Below, one piece after another: positions 31,030 through 41,479 of a stretch of DNA of 64,000 nt. A model generated the notes under the pieces. It was not told the DNA's origin, made no database searches, and worked only from the letters and a program-made list of their open reading frames with translations. Position 1 is the stretch's first letter. Each line of letters begins with the position of its first letter. A program made the position numbers and the translations under genes. The stretch covers positions 13,317,871-13,381,870 of the forward strand of contig OW804096.1 in NCBI GenBank assembly GCA_942159475.1, read 5' to 3'. Origin of the DNA: Sthenelais limicola (taxonomy: Eukaryota; Annelida; Polychaeta; Phyllodocida; Sigalionidae).

Positions 31030-32190
31030 CCCCCTTTCTCTCCTTTCTTCTCTTCCTCCTCTCACGTTCTCCTTTTTCTCTTCTCCTCCCCTCCTCTCAA
31101 GCTCCCACCTCGCCCTCTCCCGTCCTCCTATTTCTCCTCCTCTCTCAACCACCCACTTTCTCATGCCTCTTACTCTCCCTTCTTCATCTACTTCTTCCTC
31201 TCCCTCCTCCTCCCACTTCTCCCGCCCCTCTTCCTCTCCCCTCTTTCTCTTCCCCCTTCCTCTCCTCTCTTACCCTCCCCTCTTCTTCTCCTATCCTTCT
31301 TCCTCTCCTCTCTTCCTCTCCCTTCTTCCTCTCCCTCTTCCTCTGCTCTCTTCCCCCCTTCTTCCTCTCCCTTGTCCTCCCACTTTCTCCAGCATTATTC
31401 CTCTCTTTCTTCTCTTGCTCTCCCCTCTTCTTCTCCGATTTCCTCTCTTCTCTTCCTCACCCACTTCCTCTCCTTCTTCATCTCCCCTCTTCCTCTCGCT
31501 TCATCCTCAATCTTCTCCCTACTTCGTCTTCCGCTCCCTCTCCCGTCTCTTCCTCCTCCTTTCTCCGCCATTCCTATCCACCCCATTCGCTTCCTCCCCC
31601 TTTCCCAATCCTCCTCCCCACCCTCCCCCACTACCCCTCCCCCACCTCCCCCACCTCCCCCACCTCCCCCTCCTCTCCCCCACCTCCCCCAATAGCCCTC
31701 CCCTTCCTCCCCTACCTCCCCCAGTACCCCTCCCCTTCCTCCCCACCCTCCCCCTCGTCACCCACCTCCCCCAGTACCACTACCCATCCTCCCCACCCTC
31801 CCCCACTACCCCTCCCCTTCCTCCCCCACCTCCCCCACTACCCCTCCCCTTCCTCCCCCACCTCCCCCAATAGCCCTCCCCTTCCTCCCCCCTCCCCCAA
31901 TAGCCCTCCCCTTCCTCCCCACCTCCCCCAATAGCCCTCCCCTTCCTCCCCACCCTCCCACACTACCCCTCCCCTTCCTCCCCCACCTCCCCCAATAGCC
32001 CTCCCCTTCCTCCCCACCCTCCCCCACTACCCCTCCCCACCCTCCCCCACCTCCCCCACTACCCCTCCCCTTCCTCCCCACCCTCCCCCACTACCCCTCC
32101 CCTTCCTCCCCCACCTCCCCCCTCCCCCTCCCCTTCCTCCCCACCTCCCCCACTACCCCTCCCCTTCCTCCCACCCTCCCCCTCATCCAT
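31030..32190. repeat. 1.16-kb pyrimidine tract, C-rich in its second half
   Basis: 31030-31600 is degenerate CTTCCTCTCC. 31600-32190 is a variable array of CCTCCCCTTCCTCCCC and ACCTCCCCCACTACC units. On the minus strand this is runs of four or five G at close spacing. Long ORFs on both strands (Pro/Ser/Leu-rich and Gly/Arg-rich) are artefacts. Confidence 0.93.
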
Positions 32191-32349
32191 ACAGACAGAG
32201 CCTGCATCATTAATAACAAAGTACATATTGTCCTCCCATCGCATGCTCAACTTCCTCCGATTGCAACCTCAGGGGTTTAATAATTCACCACCGGGGCCGC
32301 CCTACCTTACCTGCCCAGAGGTCTTCACTTGTACAGATTACCTTCTCCG

Positions 32350-33020
32350 CCTCTATAGTATAGGCAGGGTGTATACAGACATAGGTAGGCCATATAGTAT
32401 AGGCAGGGTGTATACAGACATAGGTAGGCCATATAGTATAGGCAGGGTGTATACAGACATAGGTAGGCCATATAGTATAGGCAGGGTGTATACAGACATA
32501 GGTAGGCCATATAGTATAGGCAGGGTGTATACAGACATAGGTAGGCCTCTATAGTATAGGCAGGGTGTATACAGACATAGGTAGGCCATATAGTATAGGC
32601 AGGGTGTATACAGACATAGGTAGGCCATATAGTATAGGCAGGGTGTATACAGACATAGGTAGGCCATATAGTATAGGCAGGGTGTATACAGACATAGGTA
32701 GGCCTCTATAGTATAGGCAGGGTGTATACAGACATAGGTAGGCCTCTATAGTATAGGCAGGGTGTATACAGACATAGGTAGGCCATATAGTATAGGCAGG
32801 GTGTATACAGACATAGGTAGGCCATATAGTATAGGCAGGGTGTATACAGACATAGGTAGGCCATATAGTATAGGCAGGGTGTATACAGACATAGGTAGGC
32901 CATATAGTATAGGCAGGGTGTATACAGACATAGGTAGGCCATATAGTATAGGCAGGGTGTATACAGACATAGGTAGGCCATATAGTATAGGCAGGGTGTA
33001 TACAGACATAGGTAGGCCAT
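32350..33020 (+). repeat. Minisatellite, 39-bp unit, about 17 copies
   Basis: The unit is TATAGTATAGGCAGGGTGTA then TACAGACATAGGTAGGCCA. Copies are almost identical. Three junctions (near 32546, 32702, 32742) read GGCCTCTATA in place of GGCCATATA, making 40-bp units. Because 39 is a multiple of 3 the array is open in several frames on both strands, but the peptide repeats break at the 40-bp variants. Confidence 0.96.
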
Positions 33021-33260
33021 AGTCAAATACTCATAGCATTGAAATGAATTGTAATTATCATGAAATTATTTAACACAATATCATGTAAGTATAATGACGA
33101 AAGCGACCAAAACTTCCCCCGTAGTTGTATTTATTTAGACATTCCTTCTACCATCTACTGAAAATATTTTCAAGTTGAAGATATTTATTATACCTGTCTA
33201 GTAGGTGTTATGGAATGACATGGGCTACAGTATTGGCATTCATATCACAAACAGATACCT

Positions 33261-33353
33261 TCGGCCTATAGCACCTCTCGAGATATCCCCACTAATAGTT
33301 AGTGGAGGCGTAAGCGTTTTGTTAAGTGATGCGCTGTGGTTGCTAAATCTCCC
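33261..33353 (-). mobile_element. Family C repeat, partial
   Basis: CGGCCTATAGCACCTCTCGA, GATATCCCCACTAATAGTTA, then the GTAAGCGTTTTGTTAAGTG and GCTAAATCTCCCT blocks. One hairpin arm is missing relative to 29763-29905. Confidence 0.65.
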
Positions 33354-33382
33354 TGATATGTCGATGTCCATGTTATTAGACT

Positions 33383-33437
33383 TATCAGATTTTCAGAAAA
33401 AGCACAATCTACATTTCTACACATCTCTTAAAGCAAG
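33383..33437 (+). mobile_element. Family A left-end fragment
   Basis: TCAGATTTTCAGAAAAAGCA, CAATCTACATTTCTACACAT, CTCTTAAAGC match the start of the 18118-type copies and then stop. Confidence 0.6.
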
Positions 33438-33688
33438 TTTAGCTGACAGTTGGTGATATACGTTCACGGTATTAGGAAAGGACACAAAACAGAACAAAAG
33501 AGAACTGCTTTCATTCCTCCAGTCATTTATGCTTCCATGTCCCGAGCTAACTTCTGTCCTGACGAATTCATTCTTCATTAGGTTACAATGCTATCATTTA
33601 AGAAATATCATTATAGATATAGTTCAGTTATTTATTATAGTCTTAATGTATTTGTCAGCCCCCCCCCCCCTCTCTGTGTATCTTACAA

Positions 33689-33919
33689 GGGTCAATTCTT
33701 CTGAAAAAGTACTGGCCTTCACCAATCCTCTCAAATAACCGAAATTTAAGAGCAAATCAGGTTCAAAATACAGTTCAACATAACCAGACAGGTTTATGGA
33801 ATGAATACAATACGGAATGTACTCAGATATACCGAGCATTTATCAATATTCACTCTAATTTAGCAGAATCTGATAGATGTGTCGAACTGTAGATTGTGCA
33901 TTTTCTGAAAATCTGACCC
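33689..33919 (-). mobile_element. Family A MITE, full length
   Basis: Starts GGGTCAATTCTTCTGAAAAA and ends GAAAATCTGACCC. Same subfamily as 29364. It follows a C-run at 33659-33670. Confidence 0.85.
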
Positions 33920-34943
33920 ATTAACGGTTGTCATTGGAAACATTTAATGAAGGAATATTTAAAGTATTAATGATAAAAAGTACTATTGAATCAGGGCTTA
34001 TGATAATAGTACATCTATACCTGTATAACATGTGACCTGAATAACATTTATATATAAAAAAAAAGAAGGAAAACCAAAATATCTCAAAGTTTCACCTTCA
34101 TAATTCAACACTGAATGTTCAAGTGAATTGTATAATTAAATGAGTAATTTTATAAAGGCGACACTTGAAATAATCCATGCTGGCTATACCGTTTTTTCAA
34201 TTGAACTGTTTAAATATGTATTGGCGTCTAATTGAATAAAGAAAAGAAAAATGTGGCAATGACCACTGGATCTAGGTCCTCTACGTGACCAGCAAGATGA
34301 CCAGTGGTCATTTTGGTCATTGAAGAAGTGGACACAAAGTGAGAAATTAAGCAAGAGGAAATATATCCTGCATGTTGGGAGTATTGGGTTAATCTGGCCA
34401 GACTTGTCGTCTATATGCTAATCTAGCCGCCATTTTGTGTGTCATGTGACACCTAAACTGCGCTAATTTCTTGGACAGGTGCCAGCAAGTGCCAGTCAGG
34501 TTTGTTAATGTGAGTCGACTTTGCAATTTTGAGAGGAAATGTTTTTCTTTTTCTTTAAAATTGATGGCTTTTAATATTGAATCGCATTTCAACTGCGCTT
34601 GTGTTTCCCTGAAGTAGATTTTTATTTAAACTTAAAATTTTGAAGTTTTTTGATACAACAAATCTGTAATACAATGAACCTGTATTTAGATAATCTTTAC
34701 CCCATTTATCGAGGATAGGTTAAACTCAATTTGCATTATTTATTTCTAATTTAAATAACTTTTATTCAGAAAGTCATTCGCATATATGTACAGAATGTGT
34801 GTCAAAAGTCCGATATATTGATAAAATATAAGTTCTATCAATAAACTGATAGTGATATACGATAAATATATGCGTAGGGCAATATTTCATCACTACGTCA
34901 AATGTAAAAATATACACAATATAATCCATATGTTGTTATACCG
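33920..34943. other. AT-rich stretch, no gene seen
   Basis: Contains a short inverted pair, ATGACCACTGG near 34258 and CCAGTGGTCAT near 34302. The minus ORF at 34389-34592 (67 residues) is uninformative. Confidence 0.35.
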
Positions 34944-35482
34944 GTCAGATTGTCAGATAATGTACAATCGGCAGCTCTACACATTTAGTACATTCTGAAG
35001 CATTAAGCTTATCAATAATAAACACAATCTGAGTATATAAGGGTGAAATCGCCAGAGAATGTACAATTCGTCTTCAGCAATCTTCTCAAATAACCCAAAT
35101 TTCAGACGAAAATAAATTTCAAAATACAGTTCAACCTAACCAAACAGACTGCTAGAATCAATGCAATGCCGAATATTCTCGAATTTACCTAGTGTTGACT
35201 AAATTGCAGCCTCATTTTTCAGAAGTTCCTAAATGTGTAAAGCTGCCAATTGTACATTTTCTGAAAATCTGACCCATAAGTTGGTATTGCCTTGATTCAA
35301 ACAATGCACACACGTACGTATAGAGAAAATTTTGTGCAATATAATTATTATTATTTTATGAATTATGATTGATATATTGAACCGTATGTACGTATATTCT
35401 GAACCTGACTTCAGTTTTAAACTTGGGTAATTTGAGAGAAGTTCCTGAAAGCAAATATTTGCATTTTCTAACAACTTCACCC
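34944..35482 (+). mobile_element. Family A MITE split by a second family A copy
   Basis: The left half (34944-35036: GTCAGATTGTCAGATAATGT ... AATCTGAGTATAT) resumes at 35280 with TTGGTATTGCCTTGATTC and ends ACAACTTCACCC at 35482. Between the halves is a complete reverse-oriented copy. The right half also carries extra sequence of about 80 bp near 35305-35395. Confidence 0.8.
35041..35275 (-). mobile_element. Family A MITE nested in another, ATAA duplication
   Basis: Starts GGGTGAAATCGCCAGAGAAT and ends GAAAATCTGACCC. ATAA at 35037-35040 and 35276-35279 is the target duplication. Removing the copy and one ATAA restores the host element. This is the clearest proof of the element's boundaries. 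Confidence 0.92.
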
Positions 35483-35488
35483 ACATAA

Positions 35489-35704
35489 GGGTAGGATTTT
35501 CAGAAAATGTACAATTCACCTTCACCAATCTTAAGAAAAAATCTGGTTCAAAATACAGTTCAACATAAACAAACAGACTGTTTGAATCAAGGCAATACCA
35601 AATATACCAATATATAACTAGTGTTGATGATTCTTCAGTCCAATTTAGCAGAATTTACTAAATATGGTGATCTGCAAATTGTACATTTTCTGAAAATCTG
35701 ACCC
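35489..35704 (-). mobile_element. Family A MITE, slightly shortened
   Basis: Starts GGGTAGGATTTTCAGAAAAT and ends GAAAATCTGACCC, with a deletion in the TCTCAAATAACC block. TTGATGATTCTTCAGTCC subfamily. Confidence 0.85.
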
Positions 35705-36065
35705 CTATATAAATTGGTGAAATGTCAATGAAATATTACAAGTGAGCTGAAATAACAACCCATCTATCGTTATCTCCCCTCGAGTGAAAGTGTACATTAC
35801 ACTAAACCTACCTCCTGCCTTACATAATCAATATGATCATCCCAGGATGGTATTTATTCAATGATGGCCTAGTTGACAACCTGATTGCCTGGTTTATTGT
35901 AATTTATGACATAACTGGCATATCTAATAGCAGCGTGAGTCTAAAAAATAATGCCGAGATCGATGGCGTATCAGGTTGTTTGTGATGCATTAGTTTAAGT
36001 GAAAAAAGCTCCACCCAATTTGGCCTCAGCTGGTTTGGGAAAGAGTCAGGTTTGTGAAGCTTTGT
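35705..36065. other. Non-repetitive; possible regulatory DNA
   Basis: Mixed sequence without repeats. TGGTTTATTGTAATTTATGA near 35890 and AACAACCCATCTATCGTTAT are homeodomain-like AT motifs. No ORF. Confidence 0.25.
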
Positions 36066-36300
36066 GGGTCAGATTTTCAGAAAATGCACAATCTACATTT
36101 TTACACATCTATCAAATTCTGCTAAATTGGAGTGAAAAATGATAAATACTGAGTATATCTGAATGTATTCTGTATTGCATTCATTCAATAAATCTGTCAG
36201 GTTATGTTGAACTGTATTTTGAACCTAATTTTCGTCTGAAATGTGGGTTATTTGAGAAGATTGGTGAAGGCGAATTGTAAATTTTATGAAAATCTGACCC
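36066..36300 (+). mobile_element. Family A MITE, full length
   Basis: Starts GGGTCAGATTTTCAGAAAAT and ends TATGAAAATCTGACCC. Shares CATTCATTCAATAAATCTG with 18118 and 38207. Confidence 0.9.
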
Positions 36301-37185
36301 ATGTACAGATGAGGTTCTTGCAAATTCAGTAGCATTTATGAATAACTTTTGGGAAATAAACTTAAAATGTTGGGACCACATTCGCGAAATCTAATTAGAA
36401 ATACCAGTGTAATATTTTAAGTTTACTATTAATTCGAGGGGGTAAAATACACATTGAAAATATAATACCGATATGACACCGAGTGGGGGTCGAAATGAAT
36501 ATATGTATGGCAAATGTAAATCTGTAATTGATGGAGATACCAGCTTACTATGTGAGTTGTAGTTAGAAGAACTAAATGTGAAGTAGTAGAGTGTTGATAG
36601 AATCCAACTAGTATTAGAAATGTAGTTAATATAACTTAAGAGAGAGGTTAACAATTGAGTAGAAATTTTCTAATTATTCGTGTTATGTAGATTTGTTGAG
36701 GCAGCGCGATAATACGTTAACTATGTTGACATGCATCTTTTGTAACACTGTAATTATTTGACCTGAAATGTAATTAAAAAAAGGAATATAATCAATAACT
36801 AACCAGGATTTATGGAGGATCAGGTTGCTGTTGATTTAATAGTCAGGTGAACCACCGATTTGCCCTTAGCTGGTTTATAAGACAATGTGGGGTTGGCTGT
36901 ATTGCAGTTGAATGTCTTGCAGAACTTTTGTTTAAAATTCGGAAATAAAATCATTTTTTTTGGACAAAATTTTATGTTGTGTGACAGGAACACATATATG
37001 ACACACTCTAACATTAGTTTTTATTTTATTCTCGATATCATTTAAATATCTGTTATTAATTTGAGATGGGGTTTATCCAATCTTTGAGACCCAAACCATT
37101 TAAACTTTTACAGTGCTGCAGTGTATTTCAGATTATTTTACTTCACTGCAACAACTGCAACATTTGCGGCAGTGAAAGTTAATAT
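36301..37185. other. No feature seen
   Basis: AT-rich; minus ORFs at 36391-36654 and 36820-37014 show no domain. Confidence 0.35.
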
Positions 37186-37413
37186 CGGTCAGATTATCAA
37201 GAAGTGTTTAATCGGTAGCTCTACACATTTAGTAAATTCTAGTAAATTGGGCTAAACAATGATTAATATTGTGTAGGCTACATCTGGGTGTATTTGGTAT
37301 TGCGTTGGTAAAGGTATCAGCTCAGAAATTCATATTGCACTGTATTTTGAACTAACTTGGGTAATTTTAGTGAATTGGTGAAGGTGAATTGTACATTTTC
37401 TTATGACTTAACC
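37186..37413 (+). mobile_element. Family A MITE, diverged
   Basis: Starts CGGTCAGATTATCAAGAAGT and ends TTATGACTTAACCC. The interior has many substitutions and a short loss in the GAGAGGATTGG block. Confidence 0.75.
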
Positions 37414-37618
37414 CATATAAGTAATCTAATATCTGCTCAGATAAATATATGTATTAACATAAAAAGACTTTGAATATGAATACGTTGATAACAAATTCCC
37501 TTTGTTATTTATGGAATTGAAAAAGAAATAAATTAGCAAGGATCCACGAATTCCATGATTATATATTAGATTAACACGATGTATCTAGTTCCAACTAAGT
37601 ACTTTCAAGACCTCATAT

Positions 37619-38029
37619 GAGATCTGTTTTAGGAAAATGAGTCACAAGTCGCAAAAAATTGATTTTGAGATATCATTATATTAGAAAAGATGAGATCAAG
37701 ACGATTCCAATCATAGTAAACAGTCTAATAATCTAATATAATCTAAGTATTTCTATATTCTAAGTTTGATATTTCTGTTTTTGGAAAAAGAACTTTGCAC
37801 TATTTCTTGGGAGCAATAACCAGTAAAGTAATTAAATGTACTCTATAAGTTTACCATAGAAATGCATGAATATATTTAATACACTGTCTTGAATTTTGGT
37901 ACATGTGTTCATGCCATAGACAGCGTTAAGCACCCCAAAAACATTCATACAAAGACATCTTGTGAATAAAACACATTGAAAAAGAGGAAGTTTGCAACTT
38001 ATGACTCATTTTCCTGAAACACATCACAT
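37619..38029 (-). mobile_element. Family B MITE, full length, reverse
   Basis: Left end TCTGTTTTAGGAAAATGAGT and CACAAGTCGCAAAA; right end GCAACTTATGACTCATTTTC and CTGAAACACATCACAT. The interior is the reverse of 26721-27127 (TTGAGATATCATTATATTAG first, CAAAGACATCTTGTGAATAA last). Confidence 0.85.
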
Positions 38030-38206
38030 ACGTTTTATCTAAATTTCCATTCACTGGTAATATGTCCTTTAAATAATCTTTCTACCATTGTTTCTCCTGA
38101 CCCCATTCAACAAATCTAATGCATGCGCTTGAGATTCACTTTGTTCCCAAATTACCATTTAAATTAGCACAGCACAGCAGATCGACACAGTTCTCGTTGA
38201 CTAGAT

Positions 38207-38441
38207 GGGTCAGATCTTCAGAAAATGCACAATCGACAGTTCTACACATCTATCAAATTCTGCTAAATTAGAGTGAAAAGTGATAAGTACTAGGTATATC
38301 TGAGTGTATTCTGTATTGTATTCATTCAATACACCTGTCTGGTTATGTTGAACTATATTTTGAACCTGATTATCGTCTTAAATTTGGATTATTTGAGAGG
38401 ATTGGTGAGGGACAATTGTGCGTTTTTAGAAGATCAGACCC
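38207..38441 (+). mobile_element. Family A MITE, full length, AGAT duplication
   Basis: Starts GGGTCAGATCTTCAGAAAAT and ends AGAAGATCAGACCC; AGAT at 38203-38206 and 38442-38445. The duplicated flank is otherwise unrelated on the two sides. Confidence 0.9.
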
Positions 38442-38445
38442 AGAT

Positions 38446-39250
38446 GCGGGGGAAGGTAAGCATGCACGTGGGGGTACCCGTGCATGTGAAGGTATGGCCG
38501 CTTCGTCATTACTAGATCGCGTGAGGTAAAAAAGCTTTCCATAATGTTGAAATCATGCCGCGATATGAGGAGGTCAACGAGCAGATGGTTAATGGTGGGC
38601 CAGAAATCTCTGTGGGCGCTATGAGTCAGGGGCGCAAATGGCTGACAGGAAACGTACGACAGGTTCGTCCGCAAAATGTCGTCTGCTCATCTACAAAAGC
38701 GCGCGCAACCTCGTTGTGACGCGTAACCAAGGTGCTGAGCGGGGATCTAGATCGTCGCCATGCTACTGGGCTAGAGAGTCCCAATTACCGAGTCGATGTC
38801 CAATTAGGACTCGCTGATGAGTCATCTAATGATGATAAGTAATGTTTTAAAGATGATTTTGCGGTTAATAAAACGTCATAACCGCGTGGAAAAATGCGGC
38901 TCCCATGGAAACCGATCCGCTTGAGCTGACTGTGTTGAAACAGACATATCGCATCGGCCCGCGGTCGCGCGATGACAGCGATTCGATTGTAATGAACACT
39001 CCTATGCTAATTGGAGAGCATTCAAATGAATCATAGGATGGAAATGACGTATCTGATTTGTTTCCTTGGAGATTAGAATGCAGATAAGAAGTCGACGTGA
39101 GAAACATGAGAAAGAGCGGGAAAAGGTCAGGACCTTGTCATCACTTGGCCAGTGTTGCCCTCGGAAGTGAGTGCTTCTAAACTTGATATCATAGATTAAC
39201 ATTTCCACACATTTGTCACGGAACACAAACAGTGGAATAATGTGGGATAA
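38446..39250. promoter_or_regulatory. CpG-containing non-repetitive island; candidate regulatory DNA
   Basis: The only stretch of this length in the window with frequent CpG (CAAAAGCGCGCGCAACC, GACGCGTAACC, GGCCCGCGGTCGCGCGATG) and no family repeat. It holds CCCAATTACC and GTCCAATTAGGAC (38798-38810), then CATCTAATGATGATAAGTAA, all TAAT-core homeodomain-like. Short minus ORFs (38426-38674, 38865-39107) have no domain I know. An unrecognised exon cannot be excluded. Confidence 0.35.
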
Positions 39251-39356
39251 TTATCTCACTGCCTCTCGGTCTGTGGGTCTGTGTCATTGGGAAGATGTGT
39301 GGTCACTAACCTACTAAGCAGATACAAGTAATTGGTCAGCATGCATTAATATCAAC

Positions 39357-39700
39357 CATTGAGAGAAAGGGGGAGAGAGAGAGGGAGAGAGAGAGAGCAT
39401 GAAGACAAAAGAAAGAAGGTCTAAATATGAATGTTTCAACGATTTAACATGGAATATTTCGAAACTGAGAGAGAGAAACAGAGAGAGAGAGGAGAGAGAG
39501 AGAGAGGGAGGGAGAGAGAGAGAGAGAAACAGACAGACAGACGTACACAGAGAGATAAAAAGCGTGTAGACAAAAGAAAGCTCCAAAATGATTATTTTTA
39601 ATTAACCATGCAGCATTAAATATTTCTAAGAATAGAGAGTGAGAGAGAGAGAAAGAGAGAGAGAGAGGTGGTGGAATAAAGACAAAAAAATATAATAAAA
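39357..39700. repeat. Interrupted GA tract
   Basis: Three GAGAGAGAGA blocks (39357-39400, 39465-39560, 39635-39670) are separated by copies of a short sequence (GAAAGAAGGTC/AGACAAAAGAAAG, then ATTTAACATGGAATATTTCG or ACCATGCAGCATTAAATATT). This suggests a larger tandem duplication of about 120-160 bp with diverged units. Confidence 0.75.
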
Positions 39701-39730
39701 ATAAACTAAGAAAGAAAGAAAATAGTAAGA

Positions 39731-40020
39731 TACTTTTTTTTCAGTTTTCTTTTTGTTTTTTCAAATACCTTTATTTCCATTACACATGTGTACAAACGCG
39801 AGCACAAACGTGACAAACAGCATGATTATCTAGAAGATATACACTCTAATACAGAGCCGAATAAAATATCTCGAAAAACTAGACCTTTTAAAAGCAGAAG
39901 AATGTATTCTTCCATGTTTGCTGCCAAACGGTTCCAGAGCCGATAAGATACTTCTTAAGGACAGTATTAAATATAATTTCTCGTTAATATTTACGACATC
40001 GTTAACCCACATACAACACT
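39731..40020 (-). mobile_element. Possible retroposon 3' end, minus strand
   Basis: T-rich runs at 39731-39762 followed by TTTATTTCC (AATAAA on the minus strand near 39769). The 60-residue minus ORF at 39830-40012 is not recognised. The layout of ORF end, AATAAA and A-rich tail is what suggests a retroposon. Confidence 0.35.
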
Positions 40021-40050
40021 TTTATATAAAGTATACAATGGTTTTATGAC

Positions 40051-40071
40051 CGCCCCCCCCCCCCCCCCCCC
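40051..40071. repeat. C homopolymer run
   Basis: About 20 C residues; the length is likely to be imprecise in the assembly. Confidence 0.8.
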
Positions 40072-40103
40072 ACTATCTGGGCTTTATTACGATTTTCATA
40101 AAT

Positions 40104-40307
40104 GGGTCAGATTTTCAGAAAATGAACAATTGGCAGCTCTACGCATTTAGGAAATTCTCATAAACTTGGCTGAAAAATAGTGAATACTCAGTATATCCGA
40201 GTATATCTGGGATCGTATTGATTTATTGTATCAGTTCTGTTATGTTAAACTGCATTTTGAAACTCATTTCTGTCTTAAATGCGGCTTATTTTCTGAAAAT
40301 CTGACCC
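40104..40307 (+). mobile_element. Family A MITE, AAAT duplication, internal deletion
   Basis: Starts GGGTCAGATTTTCAGAAAAT; near the right the text goes from GCGGCTTATT straight to TTCTGAAAATCTGACCC, losing about 30 bp. AAAT at 40100-40103 and 40308-40311. Confidence 0.88.
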
Positions 40308-40795
40308 AAATATCGAGGTTTATTGCACACTCTGATAGAATCCCTCTCAGAGGTTTGTTCAAAACCTGGATAGAACCAGAAAACCCTCGCTCCTCATAGC
40401 CCAATTAATGGATGAAACCCATAGAACTTTAGGATCATTATTTTTCCCTTGACAGAGTGCTCAATGCCAAAGCCCACTAAATATCCCTAACAAATCCAAC
40501 CCAATTTTTCTATGTAGCCTTTTGACATTAATCACTCTCAAACCCTCATCAGCAGGGCTTTGCAATTTTATGTTAAGTTAATTTCAATGACATTTAACTA
40601 ATTTTCCTGATGAGTTGTCCTGTAAAAAGAACCTACAACAAAGGATTGAATCATGTAAAAGGAAAATTCTATTGTATTTTCAGTACTACTACCCTTATTG
40701 CTTTTTGAAAACTATTGTGTAATTCAAAAAAAAGGTCTTTTGTCCAAACTGTGGTAAGACATGGGGATATGCCGTACAATTTTTCAATAGCATTA
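40308..40795. other. Non-repetitive; possible regulatory DNA
   Basis: Of moderate complexity with several TAAT cores (CCCAATTAATGGATG, GACATTAATCACTCTC, TTTAACTAATTTTCCTG). No repeats, no ORF. A conserved-element reading is inference. Confidence 0.28.
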
Positions 40796-41031
40796 GGGTG
40801 AAGTCGCCGGAAAATAAACAATTCACTTTCGCCAATCTTCTCAAATAACCGACATTTCAGACGAAAATACAGTTTAAAATACAGTTCAACCTAACCAAAC
40901 AGATTGCTTGAATCAATGCAATGCCGAATATACTCGAATTTACCTAGTGTTGCCCAAGTTACAGCCTAACTTAGCAGAATTTACTAAATGTGTACAGCTG
41001 CATATTGTACTTTTTTTGAAAATCTGAACAC
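40796..41031 (-). mobile_element. Family A MITE, GTCGCC-type left end
   Basis: Starts GGGTGAAGTCGCCGGAAAAT; the right end is mutated (GAAAATCTGAACAC). Interior of the CAATGCAATGCCGAATATAC subfamily. Confidence 0.83.
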
Positions 41032-41089
41032 AAATTGGATCACTGTACCGCGTTGGAAGAAACTTTCTGAATTATGAAATAGCAATCCA

Positions 41090-41300
41090 ACAGGGGACTT
41101 ACATGTATGTTACAGTGAATGCTGGAATAGAATTAGATCAAATCTAACCAACATATATTTAGCAACGTTTGTATAAAAAATGCAAGGACCGTTTAACCAA
41201 TGTGATAGCTTGCGTAAATGGTGTAGGCCTATACAAACTTAATACATGATGGTATTAAAAGATGAATTCAAATTCAAATTTCCACGCTGACCATACCGGT
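41090..41300 (+). mobile_element. Family H element, partial
   Basis: CAACAGGGGACTTACATGTA, TGTTACAGTGAATGCTGG, AAATCTAACCAACATATATT and AACCAATGTGATAGCTTGCG align with 46430-46580. The right end is not recognisable. Confidence 0.55.
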
Positions 41301-41479
41301 AGCATGATTTTTACAGTTTTCTACAATTATTCTACCATAGAAAGTTATTAGTATATTGTTAATGTGCTATTAGTTCATTTGGGGACATGACAATTTTCAG
41401 ATCTTTACTGGAAATCCAATATAATGAGCTAAGCTAGATAAATAGGAACTAAATAAATTATTTCCCTGATCTCATTGCC

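Noticed and set aside
30820..31873. ORFs of 291 and 236 residues rich in Pro, Ser and Leu
   Set aside because: They lie in a pyrimidine tract and overlap in different frames; a composition artefact.
32350..33020. CRISPR-like array
   Set aside because: Units are contiguous 39-mers with no unique spacers, and the context is eukaryotic.
32228..33026. Repetitive peptides (13-residue units) on both strands
   Set aside because: The 39-bp unit is a multiple of three, so frames stay open. Frames break at 40-bp variants, and both strands are equally open.
40051..40071. C and G homopolymers (also near 23812, 23850, 33660, 42345, 42465, 51290, 63981) as functional sites
   Set aside because: Runs of this kind are common sequencing and slippage products; length is unreliable.
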